From assembly GCA_012517315.1 (NCBI GenBank), contig JAAYVE010000035.1, positions 1 through 64,000 of the forward strand: a stretch of DNA of 64,000 nucleotides. The letters run 5' to 3'. The stretch is from Deltaproteobacteria bacterium. GTDB lineage: Bacteria > Desulfobacterota > Syntrophobacteria > Syntrophobacterales > Syntrophobacteraceae. The stretch's first letter is position 1. Every line of letters begins with the position of its first letter. Of this stretch, positions 27,240-36,489 are shown piece after piece. The notes beneath the pieces were generated by a model. It was not told where the DNA came from. It did not search any database and saw only the letters and a list, made by a program, of their open reading frames with translations. The translations under genes and the position numbers were made by a program.

Positions 27240-28097
27240 TCAGTGTGAGCGGCCCCGGGTTCCCAGAAGGCGCTGTGTGACCTGCTCCGACGCGAAGACG
27301 AGCGACTCCAGGTCAACGGTCTGCAGGACCCGGGAGTCGAAGAGAAACTTGGTCACACAGCCGAAACCCTCCCGGACGTCCTCGTCCCACCAAAGGATAC
27401 GTATGCACAGCTTGGGGAAAATGGTCACCTGTGCTGCGAAGTCCACTCTCTCTTCCGAAAGGTGGATCCTTTCTCCGATTTTTTCCAAGGCGGGCGGGAG
27501 TTCTTCCAACTTCCCGGCAAATCGTTCTGCCAGCGGGATCTCACAGTGGGACTTGAGACTCTTGATCTTGGAAACGGAATTGGGGAGGCTCTCCATGCCG
27601 ACCCAGATTCCTGAAGGTTCTGCAGCCCCTCCGATGACATAATTGAAGATAAGAATTTTCTCCCAGGGATCGATGGGTTGGCCGGATTCAAGGATAGCAT
27701 CACCTCGAGAGACAATCACATTGTCCTTGAAATACCCGAAGCGCAACCCGGTCCCTTCGTTTCCCCGGATCAAACTGGCCCCCAGGCTGTCCGCGACACT
27801 TTCCGGCTCCCATCGCTCCATTTCCTTGCGAAGAAATTCCAGGGTCTTTTCGAAACTCTCCCGGCTTACCCCGATTCCAGCGCGATGTTGCTCCCGCAGC
27901 CGCAATTTGAATGGTTCCATAAGAGCACGATCCAGGTAGGGACATGCGTCGATGGAAACTTGTCCGACGATCACCTGGGTGGCGAAGGCGAGACATGTCT
28001 TCAAGCCGCATTCGCCGCAGTTCGTCTTTGGGGTGAGTTTGTAGAGCTGAAGAGGAGTGAGGCGGTTATCCAGCCTCTTTCGTTGGTTGTCGTCCAT
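27240..28097 (-). CDS. DUF3786 protein with N-terminal 4Fe-4S domain
   Basis: This 285-residue protein starts with a four-cysteine iron-sulfur module (KTNCGECGLKTCLAFA ... ACPYL), the domain found at the start of acetyl-CoA synthase/decarbonylase gamma subunits. It is followed by a DUF3786 body (FGYFKDNVIVSRGDAILESG, KILIFNYVIGG). DUF3786 proteins are frequent in sulfate reducers, acetogens and methanogens, often near corrinoid or CODH/ACS functions, but their role is not established. No CODH/ACS gene is in the window. ATG 28097 lies 15 bp after a tiny zinc-ribbon gene on the same strand; the two probably form an operon. Confidence 0.8.
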   Translation of the reverse strand: MDDNQRKRLDNRLTPLQLYKLTPKTNCGECGLKTCLAFATQVIVGQVSIDACPYLDRALMEPFKLRLREQHRAGIGVSRESFEKTLEFLRKEMERWEPESVADSLGASLIRGNEGTGLRFGYFKDNVIVSRGDAILESGQPIDPWEKILIFNYVIGGAAEPSGIWVGMESLPNSVSKIKSLKSHCEIPLAERFAGKLEELPPALEKIGERIHLSEERVDFAAQVTIFPKLCIRILWWDEDVREGFGCVTKFLFDSRVLQTVDLESLVFASEQVTQRLLGTRGRSH

Positions 28098-28112
28098 CGG
28101 GGAGCCCGCTTT

Positions 28113-28229
28113 TCAGTCCTTTTTCTCGGATTTCTCGAAGGTTTTTTTCTCTCCGCACTGGGGGCACTTCTGGGGTTTGCACTTGGCGTCCTTTTCGAAT
28201 CCACACTTGCTGCATTTGAAACCGGCCAT
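28113..28229 (-). CDS. 38-residue zinc-ribbon protein
   Basis: This short frame begins MAGFKCSKCGFEKD and continues with CKPQKCPQCGEKKTFEK. It has CxxC pairs at residues 6-9 and 22-25, as in rubredoxin-like/RCKP-type zinc ribbons. GGAAAAGGAA directly upstream serves as RBS. Its stop lies 15 bp before the DUF3786 gene, and codon use matches the neighbours. Small proteins with a CKPxKCPxCG core occur in Desulfobacterota; function unknown, probably metal binding or a protein contact. Confidence 0.75.
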   Translation of the reverse strand: MAGFKCSKCGFEKDAKCKPQKCPQCGEKKTFEKSEKKD

Positions 28230-28277
28230 TTCCTTTTCCTTTCCATTCTGGAGAAAACGGGGAACCAACGCCGGGAA

Positions 28278-29057
28278 TCAGGGAGTCCGATTGCTGTCCC
28301 CACTGGATGTGCCTGTCTGGCCTACCAGGGCCATGGCTGCGGCGTCGGCAAGAAGAGCCCCCACCGTTTCGATGCTTTTCCGGAACCTGGTGTTGCGTAT
28401 GGTTCCCCACCGCATGTCTTGAGGATACCTCTCGGGCCTGGAGAGATTATACAGGACGGGCGGCTTCAGTTCGCGCAGGCTTCCTGCGTGGACCCGGAAC
28501 CATGCGTCCCCCGAGGGCAGGACGTCGGTAATATATTCCACAAGCACCTGACCATTGTCAAAAACTGCGGTGGTGAGTTTTCTGCCGGAGTCAAAATTTC
28601 CGATGGTTGCATCGGGTACGACTTCCATGAGGTTCCAGCCGGCGAGAAGCAGGTTCTTCCCCATGTGGTTGATGCTCCCGGAGACACCTCCCACCAGGTC
28701 TCCCAGCAGGGCCTCCCTCAGCTTGCCCAACGCATGTCCTACTCTCCCTGCGACTCCCTTCGGGGAAGCATCCCTGCCTTTGCCCAGCAAACCCAGGGTG
28801 AGGGCGCTTCCAAGGTTCCTGAGGAAGTCGCTCAGAGACCTGACAAGGCCTCTCTGTTTTCCCTCCCTGATCTGGTTGTCTTCGTCCCGGTAAAGGATCT
28901 TGGAACCCATGAAAAGGTTCTGGAAAAAACTCCTAATGTTCCCCGCCGCATCCGAGAGGTCCTTGCGTAAGCGCACGGTAAAATTTTCCTGGTTTTCAGG
29001 GAAGGACTGCGCGGTCGCCCTTGCATGATCGTAGCAGTCTCCGCCGGGATTGCGCAA
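28278..29057 (-). CDS. Unknown protein, start uncertain
   Basis: This 259-residue frame begins at TTG 29057 with AAGGATG 9 nt upstream. The frame stays open back to a TGA at 29358-29360 with protein-like content (for example WQIYKDDQLL) but has no ATG, GTG or TTG there, so the true N-terminus may be lost or use a rare codon. Seen within it are a glycine-rich hydrophobic middle (GNIRSFFQNLF, LGSALTLGLLGKGRD, GGVSGSINHMGKNLL) and a C-terminal hydrophilic half (VEYITDVLPSGDAWFRVHAG). No family is recognised. It is on the same strand as the zinc-ribbon and DUF3786 genes and lies 48 bp before the former. Confidence 0.5.
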   Translation of the reverse strand: MRNPGGDCYDHARATAQSFPENQENFTVRLRKDLSDAAGNIRSFFQNLFMGSKILYRDEDNQIREGKQRGLVRSLSDFLRNLGSALTLGLLGKGRDASPKGVAGRVGHALGKLREALLGDLVGGVSGSINHMGKNLLLAGWNLMEVVPDATIGNFDSGRKLTTAVFDNGQVLVEYITDVLPSGDAWFRVHAGSLRELKPPVLYNLSRPERYPQDMRWGTIRNTRFRKSIETVGALLADAAAMALVGQTGTSSGDSNRTP

Positions 29058-29851
29058 GAGCTGGTCATCCTTATAGATCTGCCAACCGGTGACGCCGCGG
29101 ACACCCTTTTCCGGTTGGGCCTGTCGCCTGTAGGTCGCCGCAGCGTGGGTCGGTGGGGAGGTCTTTTCACGGTAGTCTCCGAGCGGAGTCAGATGCGGTG
29201 AAGTCGGATGTGAGTATTCAACGCGAAGAGGGACGGATGGCGGGTGGGCTTCGGGGGTGTCGGCTTCGGCACGGAGGAGTGCTTTGAAACCGGAGGGGTC
29301 TCCGGTTTCCGGAGTTGCGTCCCCCTGCCCGGGGGAACAGGCGCCGGCGCTGGCTGCTCAGCGGACTCTCATGTCTAGGGCTTTCCTGCAGATTCCAATG
29401 GACTCCACCAACGGGGCGTTTTTTAGCAAGCAATGTACCAACAATATGAGGGAGGGTCGTCCGAGGATGAGCAGAAGGTGCAAACAGTTTACTCTGCATG
29501 TTGCCGGCGCATTTTTTTCCGAGTGACTCCTCAAAAGTGTCTTTTGTGTTATAAAATGAAACGATTTTCCAAAAATTCGCACGGAATCGTTGCCCGGTCA
29601 TGGGGATTCCTTTCCCTGCCCCGAGCGGGCAGAGAGGGGGGATCCTGTGAATCTGTGGATTGGGGACGGCGGAATGGGCTGGTGGGGAGGTCGATCGAAA
29701 AGTCGGAGTCAGGGCCCCGAAGGACCTCCCCCGGCCTGATCCCTGCGCGCCACCTCACTGCTGGAGACAGTTTCCGGGGGGCGCACGGCCCTCTGCCGCC
29801 GGGGCCGATGGCTTTGAGCAACGGGTTCCACCCATAAAGGACGAAAACGCA
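29058..29851. other. Intergenic region with one good promoter, no convincing gene
   Basis: The minus-strand frame of the unknown protein continues open to 29357 without a start codon. On the plus strand an extended -10 promoter sits at 29547-29555. An in-frame extension of the SNF2 gene upstream to TTG 29660 exists, but its residues look non-coding (Pro/Arg/Gly-rich, no homology pattern). Nothing else is supported. Confidence 0.4.
29547..29555 (+). promoter_or_regulatory. Extended -10 promoter upstream of the SNF2 gene
   Basis: TGTTATAAA reads as an extended -10 element (TG-n-TATAAA) inside an AT-rich patch that contrasts with the GC-rich surroundings; there is no good -35. It is the likely promoter of the ATPase gene and would give a leader of about 290 nt if TTG 29852 is used. 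Confidence 0.45.
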
Positions 29852-32800
29852 TTGCCGGTTCCTTCAAGCGATCATGTGTCTGAAATCTATGCGGGGTTGA
29901 CGCCCCTGGGTAAGTTCCTGGTCCAGCTTTCCTCCGTCGTGTACATTTCCCCGAGTCTCTCCGGCCTCTACCGCATCTACTCCGAGGCAGCTTCGGTGGC
30001 TCCCGGCAGGCGAATCAAATCTGCCAGAACCCTGGAAAGGCACCTGAGGGACCTTCAGGATGTGGGCATCGTCGATCAACATTTCCGGTGCCGCAGGGAA
30101 TTTGTTGAGAGGGCTTCCAGACTGGCCCTTGCCGAGGGGCGCTATGAGGTTATGGCGAAGGCGGTTCTGAAGCTCTTTCCTCGGAAGAGCCATTTCTTCG
30201 AGAGCCGTGCGAGACTTTGCGGGATGCTCATGCGGGATTTTCGCATCGGCTTTCACACTGGTGACACGGCCCTCTGCAGCCGCGCCTACTCGGAGCTTGG
30301 CCATCGGTGCAGGCAGGGCCACGGGGAAAGTGATCCCTTTGTTCAGGTGTGCATGGAACCCTTCGACCGGCAATGGTTCCGGACCGTTCCCCTTGAGCTC
30401 CAGGTGACAGGACTGACTGCGGTGTTTCAGGAAACCGTCGCGCGCCTGACGCCGGATCATCCGGCTTTGGAATACGCCTTGGATCCGGGTTTTCTCCGCA
30501 GTGTCCCCAGGACTCACCGATTGGACTTCTACCGTAAATTGGCGGAGCGGTTGCTGGTGGGGGGGCGTTTCTCCGAAGCCGCTCCATTGATTGACGCCCT
30601 CAAACAGGTGCATGCGACGGAAGGTCTCCTGGGGAGCCTGACCTTCATGGAGGGGCGGCTGGAGAAAGCATGTGATTTGTTCGACATGGAACTGGCGTCA
30701 CTTCGAAAGCGGTTGGGTAAGAGGAACGTCTCCATTAGCGGACTGCCGGGTTTGTTTCATGTCTTGGCGCTGCTTCTCCGGCAGGATGGGGCTCTCCTTC
30801 GCCCGTGTGATCAACTCCTTGCCCGGGCGGAAGCAAGACAGTGGGAGGATCCGGGCATCAGCGCGGCTTACCGCGCCCTTCGAGCGATCTACTGTATGCA
30901 GAACTGCGAACCGGAAAATGCCCGTGAATTGCTGGTAGCAAGCGAGAAAAGCCACCATAGCTTTGCCGCTCTTTTTTCCGTTCTCGCCTCCTACTGGATC
31001 GACGGCCGCCTCACCGCTGCCAAAATCGATGTCCTGAGCAACCTGTTCATCCGGTCCAGAGAGGTCGGACTCAACTGGTTCGCCATGGAGTGTGCCATGC
31101 TCCTCAGCCGTGCCGAGCGGGACACCCCGGTGCGGCGCAACTTCATTGAAAAGGTGGAGGAGAGCGGGGCAAGATCCTTTGTGGGTGCGATCCGCCTGGA
31201 AGAGGAGTGGCGGAAGAGCTTGCGGGCGCTTATTCTCACAGCATCAGGCCACGAGGATTTCACTCCGGAAAGATCCGGGCACCGGCTTGTATGGCTGCTG
31301 CAGTACGCGAACGGATCACTGGATCTGCAACCGGTGGAACAGCGAGTAGGGGCAAAAGGGGTTTGGACAAAGGGCCGTCCCGTTTCCCTGGCCCGGTTCT
31401 ATAGCGGCAGCAAGCTGGAATTCATGACAGCTCAGGATGCCATGATCCGTTCGGCTCTCAGCAGGAGTGCCAATTACTTCAGAGGCTACAGCTATCGCTT
31501 TGACATGGAGAGAGTACTGCCGGCCCTCGTGGGACACCCGTTGGTGTTTTTGAAGAGTTCCCCATGGATTCGTGCGGAGGTGGTCCGGGGAGAACCGGAG
31601 GTCCTCGTGACCCGTGAACGCAATGATCTGAGGCTTCAATTCTCACCAAGGGTTGGCAATGCCCGCGTCGCCCTGGTTCATGAAACCCCCACCCGTTTCA
31701 GGGTGGTGCAGCTGACCGAGGATCAAATGCGCATGGCGAGGATCATCGGGGAGCGGGGGCTGAGCATACCGGAATCGGCGAAGGAAGAGGTGCTATCGGC
31801 CATTTCCGCCATTTCTTCCAAGGTGATGGTCCATTCAGCCATCGGGGGACCTCTGGGGGCGATCACCGAAGTCGAAGCCGACCCGACGCCTCACATTCAC
31901 CTGTTGCCGGTGGGGGACGGGTTCAGCCTGGAGATGTTCGTGTTGCCCTTCGGAGAAGTTGGTCCCTATCTGAAGCCCGGCCTGGGAGCGGAAAACGTTA
32001 TCGCCGAGGTTGAAGGACGAAGGCTGCAGGCGAGGAGAGATCTTTCACAGGAAGAGGCCATGGCGGACAGGGTGGAGAGCAGCTCTTCCATTCTTTCCGG
32101 CCTGCCTGAACGGGATCGCCGTTGGCGACTTGAAGGTCCTGAGCAATGCCTCCAAGTGCTTCTGGACCTGAAGGAAATGCAGGAGAAGGGCCATGCCGTC
32201 GTGAAATGGCCTGAAGGGGAAAAGCTCAAGGTCACCCGCCCCGTCTCCTTCGATCGGCTGCATCTATCCATCAGGGGGAAAAACGATTGGTTCGAGGTGG
32301 ACGGTCACTTGGCTCTGGACGACGGAATCGTCCTTGAGATGCGCAAGCTCCTGGACATGCTCCGTGATACCCCGGGCCGGTTCATCCCCCTGGATGAAGG
32401 ATGTTTCCTCGCATTGACCCACGAACTCCGCAAGAGACTGGAAGAGCTGGAGGCCTTCAGTGAGAAGCGGGGCAAAGAGTACCGACTGCATCCCCTGGCT
32501 TCCCTTGCCCTTGAAGATCTGCTGGACCGCATCCCCCACCTGGATGCGGATATCCAATGGAGGTCCCGGATCGCCAGTTTCCGTGCGGTGGATGACACGG
32601 CGCCGATCGTTCCATCGACCTTCAAAGCGGAGCTGCGCCATTATCAGTTGGAGGGATTCAAGTGGCTGGTCAGGCTGGCCCGCTTGGGGGTGGGAGGGTG
32701 CCTGGCGGACGACATGGGACTCGGGAAAACCATTCAGGCCCTTGCTCTGCTGCTGTATCGGGCTTCAGGGGGACCGGCCCTGGTGGTCGCTCCAACCTCC

Positions 32801-34003
32801 GTATGCATGAACTGGCTGAAGGAAGCCGCTCGGTTTGCGCCGACCCTTAACCCTCTCTCTTTCGCTGCTGGAAACAGAGAGGAGATGATCCGCAGTGCAG
32901 GGCCCTTCGACCTGGTGGTGTGCAGCTACGGCCTGCTTCTGCAGGAGGCCTCCCTGCTGGCCTCCATCCGGTGGAACACCATTGTCCTCGACGAGGCCCA
33001 GGCCATCAAGAACATGTCCACCAAGCGTTCCCAGGCGGCCATGAACCTCAACGGCAACTTCAAGCTCATCACCACCGGAACTCCCATTGAAAACCACCTG
33101 AGCGAATTCTGGACCCTTTTCAACTTCATCAATCCCGGTCTTCTGGGGTCTTTCAAGCGATTCAGCGAGCGCTTCGCCTTGCCCATCGAGAAATACGGCA
33201 GCCGCGATGCCGCAAAGCGCCTAAAAAAACTCATCATGCCTTTTGTGCTCAGGAGGTTGAAATCTGAAGTCCTGGAGGAACTGCCGCCCCGCACGGAGAT
33301 TGTCATGCAGGTGGAGATGACGCCTGGGGAGGCGGCCTTTTACGAGGCCTTGAGAGAACAGGCGCTGGAGAGGGTCGGAAACATTGCGGCTCCGGCGGGA
33401 GAGAAGCATTTGAGGATCCTTGCCGAAATCATGCGGTTGCGACTTGCGTGCTGCAACACACGCCTGGTGACCTCCGAGAGCCGCCTGCCGAGCGCCAAGC
33501 TCGACCTTTTCGGGGATATCGTGGCGGAGTTGCTGGAAAACGGGCATAAGGCCCTCGTCTTCAGCCAATTTGTGGGACACTTGGCCCTCATTCGGGAATA
33601 CCTCGACAGGAAGGGGATTTCCTATCGATACCTGGACGGGAGCACTTCTGCGAGGGATCGGGAGAGGGAAGTCAGCGCCTTCCAGCTCGGGGACGGAGAC
33701 CTTTTTCTCATCAGCCTCAAGGCGGGTGGTCTGGGATTGAACTTGACGGCGGCCGATTATGTCATCCACATGGATCCCTGGTGGAATCCTGCCGTCGAGG
33801 ACCAGGCGGCGGACCGGGCCCATCGCATCGGACAAAGACATCCCGTCACCGTCTACAAGCTGGTGACGCGTGGTACCATTGAAGAGAAAATCTTGAACCT
33901 GCATCGTGAGAAAAGGGATCTGGCTGCCAGCCTTCTGGACGGAACCGACGTGAGCGGAAAAGTCTCCGCCGAGGAACTCCTTCAATTGATCAGAGAAGAC
34001 TGA
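29852..34003 (+). CDS. SNF2/RapA-family ATPase with very long N-terminal region
   Basis: This protein of about 1383 residues has the SNF2 helicase core at its C-terminal third. Motif I DDMGLGKT is near residue 953, motif Ia VVAPTSVCMNW, motif II VLDEAQAIKN and motif III TGTPIENHLSE. The C-terminal RecA lobe has KALVFSQFVGH, SLKAGGLGLNLT and DQAADRAHRIGQ. The first 950 residues have no named enzymatic motif and look helical and repeat-like (about residues 70-450), followed by a mixed region similar to those preceding bacterial SNF2 cores. Start TTG 29852 is chosen with AAAGGA upstream; TTG 29660 would add 64 unlikely residues. It probably remodels protein-DNA or RNA polymerase complexes. The downstream hydrolase starts 15 bp after it. 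Confidence 0.85.
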   Translation: MPVPSSDHVSEIYAGLTPLGKFLVQLSSVVYISPSLSGLYRIYSEAASVAPGRRIKSARTLERHLRDLQDVGIVDQHFRCRREFVERASRLALAEGRYEVMAKAVLKLFPRKSHFFESRARLCGMLMRDFRIGFHTGDTALCSRAYSELGHRCRQGHGESDPFVQVCMEPFDRQWFRTVPLELQVTGLTAVFQETVARLTPDHPALEYALDPGFLRSVPRTHRLDFYRKLAERLLVGGRFSEAAPLIDALKQVHATEGLLGSLTFMEGRLEKACDLFDMELASLRKRLGKRNVSISGLPGLFHVLALLLRQDGALLRPCDQLLARAEARQWEDPGISAAYRALRAIYCMQNCEPENARELLVASEKSHHSFAALFSVLASYWIDGRLTAAKIDVLSNLFIRSREVGLNWFAMECAMLLSRAERDTPVRRNFIEKVEESGARSFVGAIRLEEEWRKSLRALILTASGHEDFTPERSGHRLVWLLQYANGSLDLQPVEQRVGAKGVWTKGRPVSLARFYSGSKLEFMTAQDAMIRSALSRSANYFRGYSYRFDMERVLPALVGHPLVFLKSSPWIRAEVVRGEPEVLVTRERNDLRLQFSPRVGNARVALVHETPTRFRVVQLTEDQMRMARIIGERGLSIPESAKEEVLSAISAISSKVMVHSAIGGPLGAITEVEADPTPHIHLLPVGDGFSLEMFVLPFGEVGPYLKPGLGAENVIAEVEGRRLQARRDLSQEEAMADRVESSSSILSGLPERDRRWRLEGPEQCLQVLLDLKEMQEKGHAVVKWPEGEKLKVTRPVSFDRLHLSIRGKNDWFEVDGHLALDDGIVLEMRKLLDMLRDTPGRFIPLDEGCFLALTHELRKRLEELEAFSEKRGKEYRLHPLASLALEDLLDRIPHLDADIQWRSRIASFRAVDDTAPIVPSTFKAELRHYQLEGFKWLVRLARLGVGGCLADDMGLGKTIQALALLLYRASGGPALVVAPTSVCMNWLKEAARFAPTLNPLSFAAGNREEMIRSAGPFDLVVCSYGLLLQEASLLASIRWNTIVLDEAQAIKNMSTKRSQAAMNLNGNFKLITTGTPIENHLSEFWTLFNFINPGLLGSFKRFSERFALPIEKYGSRDAAKRLKKLIMPFVLRRLKSEVLEELPPRTEIVMQVEMTPGEAAFYEALREQALERVGNIAAPAGEKHLRILAEIMRLRLACCNTRLVTSESRLPSAKLDLFGDIVAELLENGHKALVFSQFVGHLALIREYLDRKGISYRYLDGSTSARDREREVSAFQLGDGDLFLISLKAGGLGLNLTAADYVIHMDPWWNPAVEDQAADRAHRIGQRHPVTVYKLVTRGTIEEKILNLHREKRDLAASLLDGTDVSGKVSAEELLQLIRED

Positions 34004-34017
34004 AAAAAAGGGGCATC

Positions 34018-34848
34018 ATGGACATGAGCGGAACAACCGACCTGTCTGTTCTCGACCGACCGGAAGTGCTCTCGAGACTGTTTCATCCCCGCAAGGAATG
34101 GAGTCCAACCGACCGGGGAGGTCCTTCCATGGACGTGCTCATCCCCGTGGATGAAGGTGTGGAGATTGGGGCCCGTTTCCACATGGCGGACAAGGAGGCC
34201 GGCAACCTTCTTTTTTTCCACGGAAATGGGGAAATCGTCGCAGACTATGATGACTTGGCGCCTCTGTACAACCGGATAGGGATCAATTTCCTGGCAGTGG
34301 ACTATCGGGGGTATGGCCGGTCCACAGGCAACCCCACCGTGGTGGGCATGATGCGGGACTGCCACGCCATCTTCCGTTTCGTGAAGGATTGGCTTGGGGA
34401 CAGAGGGTACAGCGGAGGGGTGATTCCCATGGGAAGGTCCCTCGGAAGTGCTTCCGTCCTCGAAATCGCTGCGAACCACGGAGACCACCTCCGCGCTCTG
34501 ATTGTTGAAAGCGGCTTTGCCTTTGCCGTTCCCCTCCTGAGACTTCTTGGAGTGGACGCCGCATCCCTCGGGTTCCGTGAACAGCAGGGTTTCCGAAACC
34601 TGGATAAGATCGCCCGATGGGAAAAGCCTCTCCTGATCATTCACGGGGAATTCGATCACGTCATTCCGTTTTCCGATGCCCAGGCCCTCCATGATGCGTG
34701 TCCATCGAAGGAAAAGACGCTCCTGAAGATCAGAGGGGCCGACCACAACGACCTGTTCGCCCGTGGCCTGATGGAATACATGGGCGCGGTGAAGAAACTC
34801 GTGGACACGGTGCAGGGGAAGGGAGGGATAGCAGGCGTGCAGACCTGA
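34018..34848 (+). CDS. Alpha/beta hydrolase (BEM46/YfhR-like)
   Basis: This 276-residue cytosolic hydrolase has an oxyanion-hole region FFHGNGEIVADY and a nucleophile elbow GRSLGSAS (Ser near residue 142). The acid is in HGEFDHVIP and the histidine in GADHNDLF. The fold and the DYRGYGRS segment match the BEM46/ABHD13-type family of unknown physiological substrate. ATG 34018 or ATG 34024 follows AAGGGG. It lies 15 bp after the SNF2 gene, so the two are probably co-transcribed. Confidence 0.82.
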   Translation: MDMSGTTDLSVLDRPEVLSRLFHPRKEWSPTDRGGPSMDVLIPVDEGVEIGARFHMADKEAGNLLFFHGNGEIVADYDDLAPLYNRIGINFLAVDYRGYGRSTGNPTVVGMMRDCHAIFRFVKDWLGDRGYSGGVIPMGRSLGSASVLEIAANHGDHLRALIVESGFAFAVPLLRLLGVDAASLGFREQQGFRNLDKIARWEKPLLIIHGEFDHVIPFSDAQALHDACPSKEKTLLKIRGADHNDLFARGLMEYMGAVKKLVDTVQGKGGIAGVQT

Positions 34849-34872
34849 GAAGCGACCCGGTGGAAGGGTCCC

Positions 34873-35631
34873 TCAAAATCCCATCAGTTTCCTTTCGTAA
34901 ACCACCAGGGGTTCATAGCCGAAAAGAGCGTTCAGGTGGTGCAAAAGGGCGTGCCGTCCCTCGTCCCTCCAGGACTGGGTGATCTTTGCGTTGACCTGCT
35001 GGTAGATGGCGAGTCGCGCAGGCAGGGAGCCTGGGGGGGCGGTTTTCTCCATGGAGGCCCTGTGTTCCTGGATGAGTCTGAGCCACATCTCGCTCACCCC
35101 CATGATGAAGTGGGGCCAGGCTCGCTGGACTGCAGGGGACCAGCTGCGGTCGCTGGTGTCCTCAAGGCGGGGTTTACCGACGGTCGATGTCTCATCACAT
35201 CCGGTGCCGACGACCATGCCGGCGTCGGAGATCGCCTGCAAGTCCCTGCTGGAATTGAGATCGTTGAAAACATCGCGGGCGTTCCGGGCGGATGAAAAGA
35301 AAATGAAACTGAACTGATGACCGGCCTCGTCCCGCGCCGCTCTTCGATGGAACCGCCACAATGCGATTCGGCCCCTGTGCTTTTCCAGTACGGGACTCAC
35401 AACCCGGTCGGCGAGGTAAAGGTCCACACTCCAGTTCGGTTCTGCGTTTTCCGGCCACAAAATGCGATAACGGGCGTACCACCACCCTTCCTGCCCCAGC
35501 CCGGCATCCCGATCTTCCTGTATTGCGGTCCCGGATTCTGATGCCCGGAATGCGGCGCATCCGGACAAGAGAAGCGAAACGGCAGTCAGCGTCGCAAGCT
35601 TCGCAAACAGTGACCCCCTCCCCATGGACAC
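34873..35631 (-). CDS. Outer-membrane-type lipoprotein, function unknown
   Basis: This 252-residue protein has a lipoprotein signal peptide: MSMGRGSLFAKLATLTAVSLLLSGC, with lipobox L-L-S-G-C and Cys near residue 25. Ala rather than Asp at +2 suggests outer-membrane sorting. The mature part has WWYARYRILWPENAEPNWSVD and VVGTGCDETS with no known catalytic motif. The start could be Met 1 or Met 3. It is convergent with the alpha/beta hydrolase gene and divergent from the DUF5658 gene. Family not recognised. Confidence 0.7.
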   Translation of the reverse strand: MSMGRGSLFAKLATLTAVSLLLSGCAAFRASESGTAIQEDRDAGLGQEGWWYARYRILWPENAEPNWSVDLYLADRVVSPVLEKHRGRIALWRFHRRAARDEAGHQFSFIFFSSARNARDVFNDLNSSRDLQAISDAGMVVGTGCDETSTVGKPRLEDTSDRSWSPAVQRAWPHFIMGVSEMWLRLIQEHRASMEKTAPPGSLPARLAIYQQVNAKITQSWRDEGRHALLHHLNALFGYEPLVVYERKLMGF

Positions 35632-35837
35632 CCCCGGCTATTGCTTGTTCAAGAATTGACCCAACCCCACCGATTCTTTCTCAGTCACGCCCGTTCCGAT
35701 GCGCCCTCGCCACAACCGGCTCAAGAGCATCCTTCCCCAGGGGGCAACATTGGGGCGCCGGGCCTGTGAAATGAGAGACAGCCCCTTTTTGTGGAGCGAA
35801 CATTGCCAGGCTCTCTCAAAATGTCTGCAAATGCAAC

Positions 35838-35866
35838 TTGATATTGACCGTTGCCGGGCATAATCT
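35838..35866 (+). promoter_or_regulatory. Probable sigma70 promoter for the DUF5658 gene
   Basis: TTGATA (35838-35843), an exact 17-nt spacer and TAATCT (35861-35866) lie about 50 bp upstream of the ATG at 35918. This gives a short leader consistent with a housekeeping promoter. Confidence 0.55.
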
Positions 35867-35917
35867 CAGTGCCGCTGCTCTGTGGTGAGCACACGGCATC
35901 CGTCAAAAGGGAAATCA

Positions 35918-36436
35918 ATGAACGATGAATCGAGCCCTCCAAGAGTGGAAGGAGCGCATTACCCGGAAAGGAGATCGGGCAAGGATCGGAGGGCGAAACC
36001 CACCAAACCGTTCAGTTGGTCCAGCCTTTCGGGCTCGAGGAAACACATCCGGAGAGCGGAGGACAGGGAAAAACACCGATTTGTGGACGTGTACAGCACG
36101 GGTTTCCTGGTGGTCATTCTGGTCGTTCTCTGCTTTTCACTAATGGATGCATTCCTGACGGTGCAACTCATCGCCCACGGCGCCCAGGAACTCAACCCCG
36201 TGATGGCGTATTTCCTCGAAATGGGCCACCTGCCGTTTCTCATGGTGAAATACTCCCTGACCGCCTTCGGCGTGGTGGCATTGCTCGTCTTGAAAAATTG
36301 CACCCTTTGGGGCGGCAGGTTCAGTGCCAGGGTTGTTCTCCTGGCTGTCCCCTTTCTCTATGGAATGCTCATTCTCTACGAGCTTTTCTTGCTCAGAAGC
36401 GTCGGTGCCACCTTCCTCATGGGGGCTGTCTACTGA
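35918..36436 (+). CDS. DUF5658-like small membrane protein
   Basis: This 172-residue protein has a basic cytosolic N-terminal tail of about 65 residues (ERRSGKDRRAK, HIRRAEDREKHR) and then about four membrane helices. The first transmembrane helix runs into SLMDAFLTVQLIAHGAQELNPVMAYFL, the conserved D-x3-T-x-G-x2-E-x-N-P pattern of DUF5658. ATG 35918 follows AAAAGGGAAA. Function unknown. It is convergent with the histidine kinase gene; only 53 bp separate their stops. Confidence 0.7.
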   Translation: MNDESSPPRVEGAHYPERRSGKDRRAKPTKPFSWSSLSGSRKHIRRAEDREKHRFVDVYSTGFLVVILVVLCFSLMDAFLTVQLIAHGAQELNPVMAYFLEMGHLPFLMVKYSLTAFGVVALLVLKNCTLWGGRFSARVVLLAVPFLYGMLILYELFLLRSVGATFLMGAVY

Positions 36437-36489
36437 TCGCCGTTGATGAGGGATCGAGGCCGCCGACGAGGTTTTGGCCCCACATCTCC

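Noticed and set aside
29433-29837. Possible small plus-strand gene before the SNF2 gene
   Set aside because: No RBS, composition Arg/Gly/Pro-rich, overlaps the promoter region, and no recognisable motif.
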